A DNA stretch of 36,683 nt, taken from positions 1 to 36,683 of IMG/VR virus record IMGVR_UViG_3300046812_000756; one strand, 5' to 3'. The stretch comes from a virus. A program made the position numbers and the translations under genes. This document shows, piece after piece, positions 23,931 to 30,868 of the stretch. Numbering within the stretch: position 1 is the stretch's first letter; each line of letters starts with the position of its first letter. Below the pieces are notes generated by a model, which was given only the letters and a program-made list of their open reading frames with translations, was not told the DNA's origin and ran no database searches.

Positions 23931-23962
23931 ACTCTATCAGAGTCTCTGGACTCTGCAAGGGT
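23931..23962 (-). promoter_or_regulatory. Double operator/promoter copy 2 (ACTCT-N3-AGAGT)
   Basis: ACTCTATCAGAGT (23931-23943) and ACTCTGCAAGGGT (23950-23962) repeat copy 1 with identical 19-base spacing. About 38 of 41 bases match across the full block including flanking TACT and ATTTGT. It precedes the 23884 operon on the minus strand. The second palindrome has one mismatch and may bind more weakly, which would give the two operons different settings. Confidence 0.7.
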
Positions 23963-23993
23963 ATTTGTGGTTACGCGGGGCGTGTAACTGAGG

Positions 23994-24165
23994 CTGGGCC
24001 AGGCCTTGGGCCAGATGGGGGTGGCTGGGGGTGGAATGCCTGGCCCAGCCACCCCGGCGATCAGCCTACCGCCTGCCTTCTACGGGGCTCCGGCTCCCCT
24101 TGGGAGTACTCTCGACACAGCCCGGAGCGCGATCCTGTAGCGGTCTGGGCCAGAGGTTGGGCCAG
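23994..24165. other. attP: Candidate attP region with TGGGCCAG arm-site array
   Basis: In the only long gene-free stretch of the window (23885-24167), CTGGGCCAG (23994-24002) and TTGGGCCAG (24006-24014) start 12 bases apart. The same pair, with the same spacing, recurs at 24145-24153 and 24157-24165. An inverted copy CTGGCCCAG lies at 24040-24048, within a perfect 12-bp inverted repeat (24017-24028 with 24044-24055). Paired direct repeats flanking a central core, one gene away from the integrase, is the layout of integrase arm sites around an attP core. The core itself (somewhere in 24056-24144) cannot be identified without the host sequence. Confidence 0.55.
24017..24055. repeat. Perfect 12-bp inverted repeat in the attP candidate
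   Basis: GGGGTGGCTGGG (24017-24028) and CCCAGCCACCCC (24044-24055) are exact complements around a 15-base loop. The stem could terminate the leftward transcript after 24168 or be a protein site within attP. The flanking gene-free DNA shows no coding signal. Confidence 0.6.
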
Positions 24166-24167
24166 GG

Positions 24168-24500
24168 TCACGAAGGCTGAGTCCAAGGGACGCCGATCGA
24201 GAACTGACCGAGAACTTCTTCCCCGGACCGGTCCCGGCTGTATTCGCCACCCCAGCGCGCAGCGCCACGGGTCGGATCGGCGAGGTGAACCATCCGCCAG
24301 GGGAGCTGAGTCCCGGCAGCCTTCGCAGCGGGGTCGTCGTCCGTCCGCTCGTAGCGGTCGACCTTCCCGTCGAGGTAGTCCCGCACGAACTCGGTGCGGG
24401 TGCAGACGATGAGTCCAGCCTTGTCGCAGTTCATCCGACCTCCTCCTTCGACCAGCTCGGTCCACTCGACGCGGTACGTCAGCGCTGCCTTCCTCTTCAT
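24168..24500 (-). CDS. Hypothetical protein downstream of integrase
   Basis: ATG overlaps the integrase stop by four bases and follows GAGGAGG three bases upstream. The 110-residue product is mixed alpha/beta: a basic start (KRKAALTYRVEWTELVEG), CDKAGLIVCTRTEFVRDYLDGKVDRYER, then an acidic part and a Trp/Gly-rich end. Two cysteines (25 and 33) are eight apart. It lies between the integrase and the attP candidate and is the last gene of the leftward operon. No family recognised. Confidence 0.68.
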   Translation of the reverse strand: MKRKAALTYRVEWTELVEGGGRMNCDKAGLIVCTRTEFVRDYLDGKVDRYERTDDDPAAKAAGTQLPWRMVHLADPTRGAARWGGEYSRDRSGEEVLGQFSIGVPWTQPS

Positions 24501-25582
24501 CCGACCTCCTCGAGTTTCCGGGTCGACGGGAACGCGAGCACCACGCCCAGCGCCGACCCCTCGACCACCTCGCGCTTCCTGTCCTCCGACACCTGCCGGT
24601 AGTGCGTGATCGCGGTCTGCTCGGAGTGCCCGAGCTGGGCCCCGGCGGCCTTGGGGTCCGCGCCCGCCGACTCGTACAGCGCGTCGACGACGTGCCGGCG
24701 GAGGCTGTTCGGGCTGCACCGGCCGATCCCCAACTCCTCGCTCCTCCGGGCCAGCGCGAGCCGCACCCGGTTCTGCGAGACCCCGACCACGCGGCCCGTC
24801 CCGCGCTCCCACCGCCGGATCTCCGCGGCCACTGGTCCGGGCACGATCACCCGACGCGGCCCCGTCTTGCCGTCGACGTCGAGCGTGGCCCCGTCGAGGG
24901 CGACGCGGTCCCACGTCAGCGAGTCGATCTCCCCGATCCGGCAGCCCGTCGCGGCGAGCAGGATCAGCCCCCGGCGCACGGGCGGCGACACCCCGACCAG
25001 CAGTTGCGCCACCTCGCGGGCCGAGGGCGTGTAGCGGGTCGTGGTGGGCGTCACCTTCACGCGGAAGCTGGGGAGCCGGCGGAGCGGCACCTGCGGGGGG
25101 TCGAGCTCCTGCGCCCACCTCCACGCCTGCCTCAGATACTTCAGGTCCCGGGCGATCGTCCCGCTCGAGTAGCCGGCCGCCTCCGCCGCGAACGCGTACA
25201 GCGCGAGCCCCTCCCGGCCGAGCGAGCGCGCCGGGTGGTCGGCGGGTCCGTGCTCGACGAGCCGCTTCACCGCGCCCTCGATCGCGAGCCGGGTCCGCGT
25301 CCCCTCCCGGATCGTCGCCTGGACCGAGGCGAGCCAGCAGTCGAGCAGGTCCCCCACGCGATCGATCTCGGGGCCGGCGTCGGGCGCGGGGGCCTCGGAG
25401 AGTTTGGCGCGGACGGCGTCGGCGGCCTCCTCCTTGGTGCCCCACCCCAGCCAGACGTCGACGCGACCGCCTCGCCCGTCGGGACGATCCGCGCGCCAGT
25501 ACCACCGCCCGTCCCGATCGGGACCCCTCCGAACCCGCACCCGTGCAGGGTGCACCTCGAACGCCGCAGGTCGCTTCGCCAC
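24497..25582 (-). CDS. int: Tyrosine integrase
   Basis: Site-specific recombinase for integration and excision. The GTG start at 25582 is five bases after GGAGG. The 361-residue protein has an N-terminal arm-binding part, a SAM-like core-binding domain (about residues 70-170) and a catalytic domain (about 185-345). Catalytic residues: Arg215 in ATGCRIGEID, Lys239 in DGKTGPRR, Arg295 in NSLRRH, His319 in QLGHS, and the Tyr328 nucleophile in THYRQV. The first His of the H-x-x-R box is Asn292 here, a notable change. The upstream neighbour is an Xis-like gene and the downstream DNA carries the attP candidate. Confidence 0.9.
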   Translation of the reverse strand: MAKRPAAFEVHPARVRVRRGPDRDGRWYWRADRPDGRGGRVDVWLGWGTKEEAADAVRAKLSEAPAPDAGPEIDRVGDLLDCWLASVQATIREGTRTRLAIEGAVKRLVEHGPADHPARSLGREGLALYAFAAEAAGYSSGTIARDLKYLRQAWRWAQELDPPQVPLRRLPSFRVKVTPTTTRYTPSAREVAQLLVGVSPPVRRGLILLAATGCRIGEIDSLTWDRVALDGATLDVDGKTGPRRVIVPGPVAAEIRRWERGTGRVVGVSQNRVRLALARRSEELGIGRCSPNSLRRHVVDALYESAGADPKAAGAQLGHSEQTAITHYRQVSEDRKREVVEGSALGVVLAFPSTRKLEEVG

Positions 25583-25584
25583 GC

Positions 25585-25866
25585 TCACCTCCCCTTCGGC
25601 CGGTACACACCGGCGCGGGGCAGCGTACCGCCCTCGGGCTTCGGGGTCGGCTTGGGCTTGCGCGCCTCGCCAGCGAGCGCGGCGAGGACCTCGCCCCAGA
25701 TCACGTACTTCCCGAGCTCGGGTCGCTCGCGCACGAGCCCGGAGGACCGGAGCCACGCGAGCGCGTCGTCGTCGCGGAACGGGAGCAGTTCGGCGGCGAC
25801 GCCCTCCGAGAACACGGCGTCGGCACCCTGGGCGAGTCGGGCGGCCTGGCGTTCCTCGCGCGTCAC
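25585..25866 (-). CDS. Probable excisionase/recombination directionality factor
   Basis: GTG in a four-base overlap with a small membrane gene. The 93-residue product has the pattern SEGVAAELLPFRDDDALAWL followed by a GLVRERPELGKYVIWGEVL segment, which resembles the winged-helix layout of Xis/MerR-type DNA-binding proteins (recognition helix then a wing ending in a hydrophobic strand-helix). A basic, Pro-rich tail follows. It is transcribed directly before int, the usual Xis position. A role in excision is inferred. Confidence 0.65.
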   Translation of the reverse strand: MTREERQAARLAQGADAVFSEGVAAELLPFRDDDALAWLRSSGLVRERPELGKYVIWGEVLAALAGEARKPKPTPKPEGGTLPRAGVYRPKGR

Positions 25867-25946
25867 GTCGTCCACCAGCCGACGAGTGCGATCCCGACCA
25901 CGACGATCAGCACCGCGAGGCCGCACGCGGGGTCCTGGCGGATCAC
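25863..25946 (-). CDS. 27-residue membrane protein
   Basis: GTG overlapping the previous stop by four bases, and its own stop overlapping the next start by four. Almost the whole protein is one membrane helix (CGLAVLIVVVGIALVGWW). The double coupling suggests it is truly translated. Function unknown. Confidence 0.45.
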   Translation of the reverse strand: MIRQDPACGLAVLIVVVGIALVGWWTT

Positions 25947-26131
25947 GCCCGCACCCGCGCCGGCACCGTCAGCCGCTCGAGGTCGCGCTCCGACGCGAGC
26001 CAGGTCCGCTGACTCTCGGCCCAGCGGACGAGGTAGCCGCCGAACGAGTAGCCGACGACCACGAGGATCCCGGTGAAGCGGCCCGCGGCGTCGACCGCGC
26101 GCAGGCGGGTGTTGAGCTCGGGAACGTTCAT
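25943..26131 (-). CDS. 62-residue hypothetical protein
   Basis: ATG five bases after GGGAGG. The product has a mildly hydrophobic middle (RFTGILVVVGYSFGGYLVRW) and charged ends (NVPELNTRLRAVDAA and SERDLERLTVPARVRA). Possibly membrane-associated. Part of the coupled left operon. Unknown. Confidence 0.6.
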   Translation of the reverse strand: MNVPELNTRLRAVDAAGRFTGILVVVGYSFGGYLVRWAESQRTWLASERDLERLTVPARVRA

Positions 26132-26328
26132 GGCGCCCTCCCGAGCCCGTCACGCAGGCGACCCCACCGGACCAGCTCCTCCTCCAGCACCAGCGCCGCG
26201 CGCTCGGCCTCCAGTACCGCTTCGGCGGCAGCGCGACGGGCGTGGTGCAGCTCGGCGGCAGCCTCCTCGACGCGCCACTGCGCCTCCTCGAGCATGTCGA
26301 GCGGAGTGAGGATCGGCAGGGCGCTCAC
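26128..26328 (-). CDS. 66-residue helical protein, coiled coil
   Basis: GTG in a four-base overlap. After a short start (SALPILTPLDMLEEAQW) the product is one long Ala/Glu-rich helix (RVEEAAAELHHARRAAAEAV, continuing to EEELVRWGRLRDGLGR), likely a coiled coil. Left early operon. Unknown function. Confidence 0.58.
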   Translation of the reverse strand: MSALPILTPLDMLEEAQWRVEEAAAELHHARRAAAEAVLEAERAALVLEEELVRWGRLRDGLGRAP

Positions 26329-26672
26329 GGCTGCACCCCCAGCTCGGCGCACAACTCCTCGACCAGCTCGCGCGCGAGCCGCATCCGCCGCGTGGCGGTG
26401 CAGACCTCGCCACGCTCGATGTGCTCCTGAGCGGCGTAGAGGTAGAGGTCGACCGCCTCCTGGAGTTGGTCGACGCGGGCATCGCGGCCGTTGTCGACCT
26501 CGAGCTCCGTCCCGTACCGCTCGCGCCCCTGCCCCCGGCGGACCCGGAGCAGCGAGGCGAGTCGACCGTCGCTCTCGCCCCAGTAGTCCAACGAGGTGAG
26601 GAGCCAGTCGGTGACCGACTCCTCGCCCGGGACCGGAGCGGGCTGGGGTGCCAGGGCCTCGGCCGGCGTCAC
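26325..26672 (-). CDS. Hypothetical helical protein downstream of ERF gene
   Basis: GTG overlaps the ERF-family stop by four bases. The 115-residue protein is acidic and helical, with VTDWLLTSLDYWGESDGRLA, then QLQEAVDLYLYAAQEHIERG and MRLARELVEELCAELGV. Its tight coupling to the annealing protein suggests a recombination accessory role, but no family is recognised. Confidence 0.65.
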   Translation of the reverse strand: MTPAEALAPQPAPVPGEESVTDWLLTSLDYWGESDGRLASLLRVRRGQGRERYGTELEVDNGRDARVDQLQEAVDLYLYAAQEHIERGEVCTATRRMRLARELVEELCAELGVQP

Positions 26673-27415
26673 GCCGCACCTCCCGCCGTCTGCTCGTCGC
26701 GCCCGGCCCACTCCAGGATCGCGACCCGCAGCGACGGATCGGCGAGGCGGCGGAGGAGTTCGGCCCGCTGCTCCGGCGACAGGTACGCCGGTGTGGTCTT
26801 GCCCTGCGCTTCGCGGTACGCCGAGAGCACCTCGAGCGGTACCGCGGGCTCCACGAGCTGCCCGAGCAGCCCCTCGAACCGCTCGCGCTCCACCGTCGTC
26901 CACCGCTGGCCTCCCCCGCTCGACCCCTCAGGGCCTGCACCACGAGCAGCCGAGGACGCGCCCGACACTCCGGACGCCGACGTCGAGGGGGGAGGCGAAG
27001 GGCGGCGCTGGTCGTGGTGCTGCTGCGCCGAGTCGGCGTCGTCATCTTCGGTCGCGGCGACCCCCACAAGGGCCTCCAGCGTGTAGCGCCGCCCGTACGT
27101 GATCTCCGAGCCGCGCTCCTGCGGCCCGCCCGTCCACGCGAGCGGCCAGACCGACTCGAGCACCTCGCCCGAGCCGTGGCGGAGCTGCGTCACGAGCACC
27201 GGGCCGCCGTCGACGAGCCGGATCGGCTGGGAGATCGCGATCCCGTGGCGCGCGAGCACCGGACGGATCGCCCGCAGCAGGTCGTCGAGACCGGCGTACC
27301 GGTAGTCGGCACGGCCTCGGACCTGCCCGCTCTTGTTGCGCTCCGGGTCGCGGAGCTCTACCTGCGCCGCGGCGAGTGCGGCGGACAGGGGACTCGTGGT
27401 CGTATCGTCAGCCAC
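26669..27415 (-). CDS. erf: ERF-family single-strand annealing protein
   Basis: Anneals complementary single strands during phage recombination and genome circularisation. GTG start six bases after GGAGGT. The 248 residues begin with the ERF domain: SAALAAAQVEL, YRYAGLDDLLRAIRPVLARHGI (about residues 38-59), LVTQLRHGSGE, then GPQERGSEITYGRRYTLEAL (about 96-115) with VGVAATEDDDAD. A Ser/Gly-rich linker (about 135-165) leads to a helical C-terminal domain ending near ILEWAGRDEQ. The family match is clear. No exonuclease or SSB gene is obvious beside it. Confidence 0.88.
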   Translation of the reverse strand: MADDTTTSPLSAALAAAQVELRDPERNKSGQVRGRADYRYAGLDDLLRAIRPVLARHGIAISQPIRLVDGGPVLVTQLRHGSGEVLESVWPLAWTGGPQERGSEITYGRRYTLEALVGVAATEDDDADSAQQHHDQRRPSPPPSTSASGVSGASSAARGAGPEGSSGGGQRWTTVERERFEGLLGQLVEPAVPLEVLSAYREAQGKTTPAYLSPEQRAELLRRLADPSLRVAILEWAGRDEQTAGGAA

Positions 27416-27470
27416 GTCGAACCTCCAGATTGAGCAGATCGCACCACTGCGACAGGGACCTGCGGCTCAC
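27408..27470 (-). CDS. 20-residue coupling peptide ORF
   Basis: GTG overlapping the upstream stop by four bases and ending eight bases inside the ERF start. The product is SRRSLSQWCDLLNLEVRRG after the initiator. It contains the ribosome site of the ERF gene. Its value may be only to carry ribosomes to the ERF start; whether the peptide has a role is unknown. Confidence 0.35.
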   Translation of the reverse strand: MSRRSLSQWCDLLNLEVRRG

Positions 27471-27895
27471 GGCTGCACCTCCTGCCCGTCGAGCACCACG
27501 CGCCACCCAGCCTCGACCAGCGCGGCGGCGGCCCAGCACCGGTGGCAGCGCCCCTCGGCGGCAGCCGCCCGAGAGCAGGCGCAGACGAGCGTGTCTCCGT
27601 CGGTGACGAGGGCGGGCTGCAACGTGGCGTCGGCGGGCGCGAACCACAGTCGACCGGGCTGGATCGCGCGCCTGCTCAGCAGGAGGAGGTACTGGGACCG
27701 GTAGACCTCGACCAGCATGCGTCCGGCCTTTGCGTCCCGCACCCAGACGAGCGGCGGCACCAGCGGGTGCGCTGTGCCCTCTCCGGCCTCTCCGTACTGC
27801 GGGCGCGGCGCGGCCATGATCGTGAGGACCCGGCCGGGACCACGGAACGGCGCCGACCGGGACGCAGCGTTTGTCAGGTAGATCGTGGGGCTCAC
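27467..27895 (-). CDS. DUF488-like conserved phage protein
   Basis: GTG in a four-base overlap. The 142-residue product has TIYLTNAASRSAPFRGPGRV, VWVRDAKAGRMLVEVYRSQYL, then DGDTLVCACSRAAAAEGRCH and a helix AAALVEAGWRVVLDG. The late Cys-x-Cys ... Cys-His element followed by a helix and strand resembles the ending of DUF488-type proteins. The two or three cysteines could bind metal. Biochemical function not known. It lies two genes upstream of ERF. Confidence 0.65.
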   Translation of the reverse strand: MSPTIYLTNAASRSAPFRGPGRVLTIMAAPRPQYGEAGEGTAHPLVPPLVWVRDAKAGRMLVEVYRSQYLLLLSRRAIQPGRLWFAPADATLQPALVTDGDTLVCACSRAAAAEGRCHRCWAAAALVEAGWRVVLDGQEVQP

Positions 27896-28119
27896 GGCGT
27901 CCTCCCCGGCGTCCAGTCCTCGAGCACGCGGCCGTCGGGGTCCAGCACCGCGAGCCGACACCGGGCGTCCCACTGGATCGCGCGGCGGGTCAGCGCGGCC
28001 GCCAGCACCTCCGCCGGCACCCACCGGAGCGCCGCGAGCGCGACCCTGCGCATCGTCTCCTCGTCGACGGGAGCCACGGGGCGGAGGGCCTCCAGCGTCT
28101 CGCGGAAGGGGAGCGTCAC
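27892..28119 (-). CDS. 75-residue hypothetical protein
   Basis: GTG in a four-base overlap on both ends of the gene. The product is helical in its first half (ETLEALRPVAPVDEETMRRV, ALAALRWVPAEVLAAAL) then has strands CRLAVLDPDGRVLEDW. Unknown family; left early operon. Confidence 0.6.
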   Translation of the reverse strand: MTLPFRETLEALRPVAPVDEETMRRVALAALRWVPAEVLAAALTRRAIQWDARCRLAVLDPDGRVLEDWTPGRTP

Positions 28120-28346
28120 GGCCGCCCCCACCAGCACCCGCAGCGCGGGCACGGCTCGGAGCCGACGTGCAGCCCGCACCCGTCGCACCGGGGTGGGGCG
28201 AGGAAACCCGTGAGGGCCTTGTCGGGCGGACGGAGAGGGCCCACGACCCCGAGGCCCGTCAGCGCGACGACCGTGCCCACGCAGGTCAGCACCGCCCCGA
28301 CCAGGGCGAGGCCGCAGGTCGACAGATCCGAGAGCAGGGCGATCAC
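28116..28346 (-). CDS. Small membrane protein with zinc-ribbon-like tail
   Basis: GTG in a four-base overlap. The 76-residue product has a membrane helix (GLALVGAVLTCVGTVVALTG, about residues 12-31) and a C-terminal CDGCG ... CPRCGC pattern, a likely zinc ribbon. This arrangement (anchor plus zinc ribbon) is common in small regulatory or assembly proteins. Function unknown. Confidence 0.6.
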   Translation of the reverse strand: MIALLSDLSTCGLALVGAVLTCVGTVVALTGLGVVGPLRPPDKALTGFLAPPRCDGCGLHVGSEPCPRCGCWWGRP

Positions 28347-28573
28347 GGCGTGCCTCCGAGATGGGTGGCGACGAGCGCGAGGGCGAGGCGGTCGATCCAG
28401 CGCGCGCCGTCGGGGAGGAGGCGGGCGTCGGTGGGGTCGAGGTCGGCGAGGGCGGGGACGACGTTCTCCACAGCCCGGGAGTAGGCCCAGCCGGTGAGCG
28501 GAGGGTCGCGCCTCGGTTGGTTCGCGAAGACCCGGGCGTCGCCGGGCTCGCCAAGCAACCACGTCAACGTCAC
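28343..28573 (-). CDS. 76-residue hypothetical protein
   Basis: GTG in a four-base overlap. The product contains LTWLLGEPGDARVFANQ, AYSRAVENVVPALADLDPTD and IDRLALALVATHLG. Mostly helical, acidic. Unknown; left early operon. Confidence 0.58.
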   Translation of the reverse strand: MTLTWLLGEPGDARVFANQPRRDPPLTGWAYSRAVENVVPALADLDPTDARLLPDGARWIDRLALALVATHLGGTP

Positions 28574-28992
28574 GGGGCACCTCCGGCCCACTGGGCTTGC
28601 ACATTGCGCCAGTAGATCCACTGTCCATCGACCAGGAAGCCCCACGAGCGGCGGCGCGGGCCGGTCCACACCAGCGTCCAGACCGGACGGTCGAGGACGA
28701 GTCGGTGGAGGTCTTCGGCCCGTCGACGGACCAGCGAGCACCACGGCCACCGGCGTGTCCCGGTCGGCGTGATCTCGGTGTACCCGCCGGTCAACAGCAG
28801 CGACCAGAAGTCCCACGGGTGGTCGTGCAGCGCCCGCGCCTCATCGGATCGGAGGATGTGGTGCAAACGAACCGTGAACCACGGGGTCTGCAGGTACCAG
28901 CGGCTCATGTAGGAGCCGATGTGGTTTGGGCCGAGGAACCACCGACTCGTGGTGCGGGCCCACGGCAGTCGACTGCGATCGAACAGCTTCAC
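28570..28992 (-). CDS. Cupin-fold phage protein
   Basis: GTG in a four-base overlap. The 140-residue protein has the cupin pattern LHHILRSDEARALHDHPWDF with SLLLTGGYTEITP: a His-x-His pair inside a Gly-bearing strand motif, as in RmlC-like cupins that bind a metal. The rest is rich in Trp and Arg. Cupin proteins of this length occur in phages of GC-rich hosts with unknown substrate. The second cupin motif is not clear, so the enzyme role is open. Confidence 0.65.
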   Translation of the reverse strand: MKLFDRSRLPWARTTSRWFLGPNHIGSYMSRWYLQTPWFTVRLHHILRSDEARALHDHPWDFWSLLLTGGYTEITPTGTRRWPWCSLVRRRAEDLHRLVLDRPVWTLVWTGPRRRSWGFLVDGQWIYWRNVQAQWAGGAP

Positions 28993-29195
28993 GGCTCCTC
29001 CTCGGGCGCGTCGAGCACGACGACGCCCAGCAGACGGTGGGTGGGGTCGGACGCCCGGACCGCGTCCAGGCAGGGCAGGACGGGCACGCCCTGGCTCCGC
29101 AGGAGGTCGAGCTCGGTGCGGCCGATCCTCCTGCGAGGCCAGACGTCTCCGTCGGGCGGGGAGAGGCAGACGGCGATGAGCGGGTGGGCGGTCAC
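28989..29195 (-). CDS. 68-residue hypothetical protein
   Basis: GTG in a four-base overlap. The product (HPLIAVCLSPPDGDVWPRRR, TELDLLRSQGVPVLPCLDAV, LLGVVVLDAPEEEP) has strand-helix-strand character and an acidic end. Unknown family. Confidence 0.58.
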   Translation of the reverse strand: MTAHPLIAVCLSPPDGDVWPRRRIGRTELDLLRSQGVPVLPCLDAVRASDPTHRLLGVVVLDAPEEEP

Positions 29196-29506
29196 GGCTC
29201 CACCAGGTCGGGATAGGCCCCGAAGTCGAAGCGCTCGACGAAGTCCACGCACGCGAGGGGCAGACGGACGGGCTGGATCGTCCCGCTCGTCACGCCCGTC
29301 GCGTAGTGGCCGCTGACGAACCAGCGGTATCCGTGGTCGTGCAGGTAGGCGGCCAGGGGGCAGGCGGCGATCTCGTAGGGCTTGCCCCGGATCCCGAGGT
29401 CGTGCAGGCGTCCGGCGACCTCGCCCGCGGTGTCGCCGAGCCGACGGAGCAGCTCGAGCGGGGTGGGCGGCGCCACGGGGCGGAGCGTGGTGGGGATCAG
29501 GGTCAT
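29192..29506 (-). CDS. 104-residue hypothetical protein
   Basis: ATG in a four-base overlap with the Ala-rich gene. The product has a helical N-terminus (TPLELLRRLGDTAGEVAGRL), then CPLAAYLHDHGYRWFVSGHY and strands up to CVDFVERFDFGAYPDLVEP. Gene-product type unknown. Left early operon. Confidence 0.6.
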   Translation of the reverse strand: MTLIPTTLRPVAPPTPLELLRRLGDTAGEVAGRLHDLGIRGKPYEIAACPLAAYLHDHGYRWFVSGHYATGVTSGTIQPVRLPLACVDFVERFDFGAYPDLVEP

Positions 29507-30090
29507 GCGGCCTCCAGCACGGGCGGCGACGGGAAGTGGCGGCGGATCGTCTCGCACGAGCGCAGGCGCGAGGCCCGACGAGCGTCGGCGTCGGCGGCGG
29601 CGTCGGCGGCGGCGGCGTAGGCGGCGTAGGCGGCGGCGTCGGCGGCGGCGTAGGCGGCGTAGGCGGCGGCGGCGTAGGCGGCGGCGTAGGCGGCGTAGGC
29701 GGCGGCGGCGGCGGCGTAGGCGGCGGCGGCGGCGTCGGCGGCGGCGGCGGCGTCGGCGGCGGCGGCGTCGGCGGCGTCGGCGGCCTGTCGTGCGCGCCTC
29801 ACCTCCTCGATCGTCGCCTCGCCACGGGCCCACGCACGCGCCGTCTCGATCGCCAGGCGCGGGCGGTCCTCTCCGGCCGGGACGTGCACGAGGGCCGGCT
29901 CGGCGCAGTCGCACGCGGCGAGGACGAGGAGCCGACGCTCAGCGCCCGTGCGACCGAGAAGCCAGAACAGCCAGTCCGGGCGCTCGCACGCAGCCCACGC
30001 GGTCTCGGCGTCGGGCTGGGTTCGGCACCAGACCACGGCCTCCGCACAGGGGCGGAGCGGCAGCAAAGCGTCGGACCAGTGGGCGATCAT
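29503..30090 (-). CDS. Imm-5-like 'putative immunity protein' with Ala-rich repeat
   Basis: ATG in a four-base overlap. The 195-residue protein opens with a compact domain (LRPCAEAVVWCRTQPDAETA, WAACERPDWLFWLLGRTGAE, LLVLAACDCAEPALVHVPAG) resembling the small domain annotated as 'putative immunity protein' in many phages and bacteria. Then WARGEATIEEVRRAR leads into about 70 residues of Ala broken by Asp and Tyr every three or four positions (AAYAAYAAADAA type), a long helix. A charged tail follows. Known members occur in both toxin-immunity and phage settings; a role here is not established. The underlying DNA is a trinucleotide-like repeat. Confidence 0.65.
   Translation of the reverse strand: MIAHWSDALLPLRPCAEAVVWCRTQPDAETAWAACERPDWLFWLLGRTGAERRLLVLAACDCAEPALVHVPAGEDRPRLAIETARAWARGEATIEEVRRARQAADAADAAAADAAAAADAAAAAYAAAAAAYAAYAAAYAAAAYAAYAAADAAAYAAYAAAADAAADADARRASRLRSCETIRRHFPSPPVLEAA
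29584..29784. repeat. GGC-based microsatellite inside the Ala-rich gene
   Basis: About 200 bases are built almost only from GGC units interrupted by GTA or GTC (for example GGCGGCGTAGGCGGCG). On the coding (minus) strand they read GCC (Ala), TAC (Tyr) and GAC (Asp). The array has slippage potential in units of three, so length could vary without breaking the frame. Confidence 0.85.
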
Positions 30091-30515
30091 GCGGCCTCCA
30101 GGGACTCGCCCTCGGCGATCAGCTCCACGATCCGGGTCTGGTCCAGCAGCGCCTCCAGCTCGCCGAGGCGGAGGTCCGGGGTGCTCCGGCGCAGGTCCAG
30201 CAGCGAGCGGGCCTGACGGACCGCCTTGGGGTCCCGCTCCGCCAGCGTCTCGAGCAGGTAGGTGCGGCGGTCCCGCACCGTCGCGAGGGCCGCCTGGAGC
30301 TCCGGGCTCTCGAGGTTGTGGTGGGCCTGCGCCCGGTCGGCGGGGCTGGCCTCGGACAACCGCGGGAAGCCCAGCAGCTCGCGGGCGTCCGACAGGTCGA
30401 GGATCGTGGTGCCGAGGCGCTTGAGGCGGTCGGCGAGGTCGCGACGCTGCCCGGGCATCCACGTCGACGGGGCGGCGTGGCGCTGCAGCGGGACGACCGG
30501 GATCGGGGCGGTCAC
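30087..30515 (-). CDS. 142-residue hypothetical helical protein
   Basis: GTG in a four-base overlap. The product is helical and charged: WMPGQRRDLADRLKRLGTTI, DARELLGFPRLSEASPADRA, ELQAALATVRDRRTYLLETL, LGELEALLDQTRIVELIAEG. It resembles no family I can name. Second gene of the left early operon. Confidence 0.65.
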   Translation of the reverse strand: MTAPIPVVPLQRHAAPSTWMPGQRRDLADRLKRLGTTILDLSDARELLGFPRLSEASPADRAQAHHNLESPELQAALATVRDRRTYLLETLAERDPKAVRQARSLLDLRRSTPDLRLGELEALLDQTRIVELIAEGESLEAA

Positions 30516-30859
30516 TTCCGCACCCCGATCTCGACGTCGAACAGGCGATCGGCTTCGGCCTCGTCGATGAACCAGAGGCCCGTGATGATCGTGGGCTCGG
30601 GGTCGGCCTGGCGCTCCATCGAGGTCGCGTCCTCGTCGTCGCGCTCCTGCTGCGCGACCGGATCGAGGTACGGCCACCCGTCGGCCGCGAGCCGGGCGCG
30701 GGCCGCGGCCTCGAGGTCGAGGATCCGCTGGTAGTACTCGGTCTGGGCGCGCAGCCCGGCGCAGGTCGGCGGCGGCGCGGGGGAGCGGCGGCCGCTCGGG
30801 AAGGCGGCGCGATCGGGGGCGGGCGAGGGGGTGGGATCGCGCTCGTCGGGGGTCTGCAT
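30512..30859 (-). CDS. Hypothetical protein, first gene of the left early operon
   Basis: ATG preceded by GAGGTGCACCG; a longer in-frame start at 30919 would sit in the operator region and is rejected. The 115-residue product has a Pro-rich N-terminal third, helix LRAQTEYYQRILDLEAAARA and C-terminal WFIDEAEADRLFDVEIGVRK. First gene after the leftward promoter/operator region. Unknown. Confidence 0.65.
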   Translation of the reverse strand: MQTPDERDPTPSPAPDRAAFPSGRRSPAPPPTCAGLRAQTEYYQRILDLEAAARARLAADGWPYLDPVAQQERDDEDATSMERQADPEPTIITGLWFIDEAEADRLFDVEIGVRK

Positions 30860-30868
30860 CGGTGCACC

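Noticed and set aside
29584-29784. CRISPR-like repeat array
   Set aside because: Units are three-base GGC/GTA/GTC with no unique spacers; it is a microsatellite inside a coding frame.
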